Shown here: in pieces, positions 41,176-42,574 of the stretch
Layout of the letters: each line of letters begins with the position of its first letter
Position numbering within the stretch: the stretch's first letter is position 1
NCBI RefSeq assembly: GCF_016863095.1
Contig: NZ_BOOF01000070.1
Coordinates: 1 to 42,574 of the forward strand
Reading direction: 5' to 3'
DNA from: Microbispora siamensis
GTDB lineage: Bacteria; Actinomycetota; Actinomycetes; Streptosporangiales; Streptosporangiaceae
DNA length: 42,574 bases
Made by a program: the position numbers and the translations under genes
The notes under the pieces: generated by a model
Told to the model about the DNA's origin: nothing
Databases searched by the model: none
What the model saw: the letters and a program-made list of their open reading frames with translations, nothing else

Positions 41176-42008
41176 GAAAGGATCTTCGCGGGCTGCGGCG
41201 ATCGCTGCTCCATCTCGTCCTCGCGGCGGTCGCCGCCCTCTACGTCAGCCCGCTGGTCTACATGGCGGTCACCTCGGTCAAAACCCGGGAGGGGGCGGGG
41301 TCGACCACCCCGCAGTGGATCCCCCACCCCGTCACGCTCGGCGCGTACCGGGAGATCCTCGGCAGCACGGACTTCCCGGCCGTCTCCTGGTTCCTGAACA
41401 GCCTCGCGGCGGCGACAGGGCACGCCGCACTCGTCCTGGTCACCGCGGCCCCCGCGGCGTACGCGCTGGCCCGGCTGAACTTCCGCGGCCGTGGCGCCGT
41501 GTTCACGGTGATCGTGGCGACGCTGTTCGTGCCCCCGGTGGTGCTGCTCGTGCCCAACTTCCTCATCGTCAACGAGCTGGCCTGGGTCGACAGCCTGCCG
41601 GCGGTCATCGTGCCGGCGGCGGCCAGCGCGTTCGGGGTCTTCTTCCTGCGGCAGTTCTTCTCCACGCTGCCCGGGGAGCTGGAGGAGGCGGCCGAGCTCG
41701 ACGGCTGCAACCGCTGGCAGACCTTCACCCGGGTCGTGCTCCCGCTCGCCAAGCCCGCCCTGGTGACCCTGTTCGTGTTGTCGTTCCTCACGAACTGGAA
41801 CGACTTCCTGTGGCCCCTGTTCGTGCTGCTGAGCCCCGAGTCGCTGACGCTGCCCGCCGGTCTCGGCAACTTCCAGAGCGCCAACAACATCCGATACGAC
41901 CTGGTAATGGCGGGAGCGATGATCGCCAGCGTCCCGGTGCTGCTGCTCTACCTGGTCGCCCAGCGCTGGATCATCGAGGGCATCTCCCGCTCGGGCCTGA
42001 AGGGATGA
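41172..42008 (+). CDS. Sugar ABC importer permease (MalG type)
   Basis: The 278-residue protein has YVSPLVYMAVTSVK in the first helix, NFLIVNELAWVDS, the EAA loop (ELEEAAELDGCNRWQTFTRVVLPLAKPAL) and SFLTNWNDFLWPLFVL, the MalG pattern. Its ATG overlaps the stop of the MalF-type gene (ATGA). No ATPase gene follows, so a shared MsiK-type ATPase elsewhere is expected. Confidence 0.94.
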   Translation: MRKDLRGLRRSLLHLVLAAVAALYVSPLVYMAVTSVKTREGAGSTTPQWIPHPVTLGAYREILGSTDFPAVSWFLNSLAAATGHAALVLVTAAPAAYALARLNFRGRGAVFTVIVATLFVPPVVLLVPNFLIVNELAWVDSLPAVIVPAAASAFGVFFLRQFFSTLPGELEEAAELDGCNRWQTFTRVVLPLAKPALVTLFVLSFLTNWNDFLWPLFVLLSPESLTLPAGLGNFQSANNIRYDLVMAGAMIASVPVLLLYLVAQRWIIEGISRSGLKG

Positions 42009-42056
42009 GCGGCGTCCCGCGGGGAACCGGGGCCGAAGACAGGCGGTAACCGCCGT

Positions 42057-42095
42057 CCGCCGCCGGGGACGCGATCGCGCGGTCCCCGGCGGCGG
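42057..42095. terminator. Bidirectional terminator hairpin
   Basis: A perfect 14-bp stem (CCGCCGCCGGGGAC / GTCCCCGGCGGCGG) with an 11-nt loop lies between the convergent permease gene (ends 42008) and lectin gene (ends 42136). Confidence 0.8.
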
Positions 42096-42135
42096 GCGAG
42101 CGTGGACGGTCGGGACCCCGTCTCACAGGTGCGGG

Positions 42136-42574
42136 CTACCTGGTCCAGGTCCACTTCTGGTTGGTGCCGCCCCAGCAGCTGTAGAGCTGGATCCCGGTGC
42201 CGTTGCCGGTGCCGCCGCCGGCGGCGTCCAGGCACAGCCCGGACTGGACACCGACGATGGAGCCGTCGGAGTTGACGCGCCACTTCTGGTTGTCGCCGCC
42301 CCAGCAGCTGTAGATCTGGACCCGCGCGCCGTTGCCGGTGCCGGCGGCGTCCAGGCACTTGTTGCCGTACACCCGGATCTCGCCGGCGGAGGTGGAGGTC
42401 CAGGTCTGGTTGGTCTGGCCGTTGCAGTCCCACAGCTGCACCTGGGTGCCGTCCGCGGTGCTCGCGCCGGGCACGTCCAGGCAGCGCCCGGAGGCCGCCC
42501 CCTTGATCGGCCCGCTACCTCCACCGGGAGTGGGGGTGGCGGTGGGGCTGGGGCTGGGCGAGGGGGACGACGAC
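42136..42574 (-). CDS. Secreted protein with CBM13 (ricin B) lectin domain, 5' partial
   Basis: The frame is open to the window edge, so only the C-terminal ~145 residues are seen. A Ser/Pro/Thr linker (PSPSPSPTATPTPGGGSG) is followed by a beta-trefoil lectin with CLDVPG, CLDAAG and three QxW repeats (NQTW, NQKW, NQKW). This is the tail of a modular extracellular enzyme whose catalytic part lies beyond the edge. Position beside the arabinoside locus suggests an arabinofuranosidase or xylanase, which is inference. It resembles the galactanase CBM13 at 3527-3911 (both have VGVQSGLCLD). Confidence 0.9.
   Translation of the reverse strand, partial: SSSPSPSPSPTATPTPGGGSGPIKGAASGRCLDVPGASTADGTQVQLWDCNGQTNQTWTSTSAGEIRVYGNKCLDAAGTGNGARVQIYSCWGGDNQKWRVNSDGSIVGVQSGLCLDAAGGGTGNGTGIQLYSCWGGTNQKWTWTR

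Noticed and set aside
1..42574. CRISPR array, tRNA/rRNA genes, insertion sequences, phage attachment sites
   Set aside because: I saw no regularly spaced repeats, no transposase or integrase, and no tRNA-like clover-leaf with CCA or conserved arms. A covariance-model scan would be needed to exclude small RNAs.

Overview
The window is high-GC DNA (strong third-position G/C, GTG and TTG starts, many 4-bp start/stop overlaps) typical of an actinomycete chromosome. The polyketide synthase edge, secreted lectin-tagged CAZymes, a TipA-like MerR and the many ABC importers suggest a soil-living filamentous actinobacterium (Streptomyces or Streptosporangiaceae type). That placement is inference, not a match to a named genome. 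I see no rRNA, tRNA, CRISPR array, insertion sequence or replication origin.

Layout. (1) 1-2063: the 3' end of a modular type I PKS (KR end, ACP, thioesterase), translationally coupled to an SDR gene broken by an internal deletion. (2) 2517-4207: a secreted GH43-type exo-beta-1,3-galactanase candidate with a CBM13 lectin domain, then an N-terminally truncated HxlR regulator fragment. (3) 4413-12074, minus strand: a tightly coupled peptide/nickel-type ABC importer operon (SBP, two permeases, fused double ATPase) that also carries an SDR and a SnoaL-like protein, with a LysR regulator upstream. (4) 12156-17819, minus strand: a polar amino-acid ABC importer (ATPase, SBP, two permeases) followed by an asparaginase II-type enzyme, CutC and an alpha/beta hydrolase. 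It is divergent from a ROK regulator (17924) and a HAD phosphatase.

(5) 19824-26636: a glycerol utilisation locus. glpF-glpK-glpD run on the minus strand, divergent from an IclR regulator followed by a second glycerol kinase. The shared promoter region carries a perfect 18-bp repeat that is a likely IclR operator. (6) 26652-29157: an amidohydrolase with an unusual C-terminal extension, divergent from a TipA-like MerR; both appear to be transcribed as leaderless mRNAs from overlapping promoters. (7) 29267-32966: a TetR regulator, a PEP-synthase/rifampicin-phosphotransferase-like dikinase, and a collapsed MFS transporter remnant.

(8) 33000-36132: a small acidic protein, a BON-domain/methyltransferase fusion, a second methyltransferase, and an RsbU/SpoIIE-type phosphatase. 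(9) 36129-42008: an arabinoside module, with a LacI regulator divergent from a GH51 alpha-L-arabinofuranosidase and a Tat-exported SBP plus two sugar permeases. It has no ATPase of its own, so a shared MsmK/MsiK-type ATPase is presumed. (10) 42136-42574: the C-terminus of another secreted protein with a Ser/Pro/Thr linker and CBM13 lectin domain, cut by the window edge.

The region is mostly carbon and amino-acid scavenging with local regulators. Several broken genes (SDR, HxlR, MFS) show ongoing gene loss at the seams between modules.
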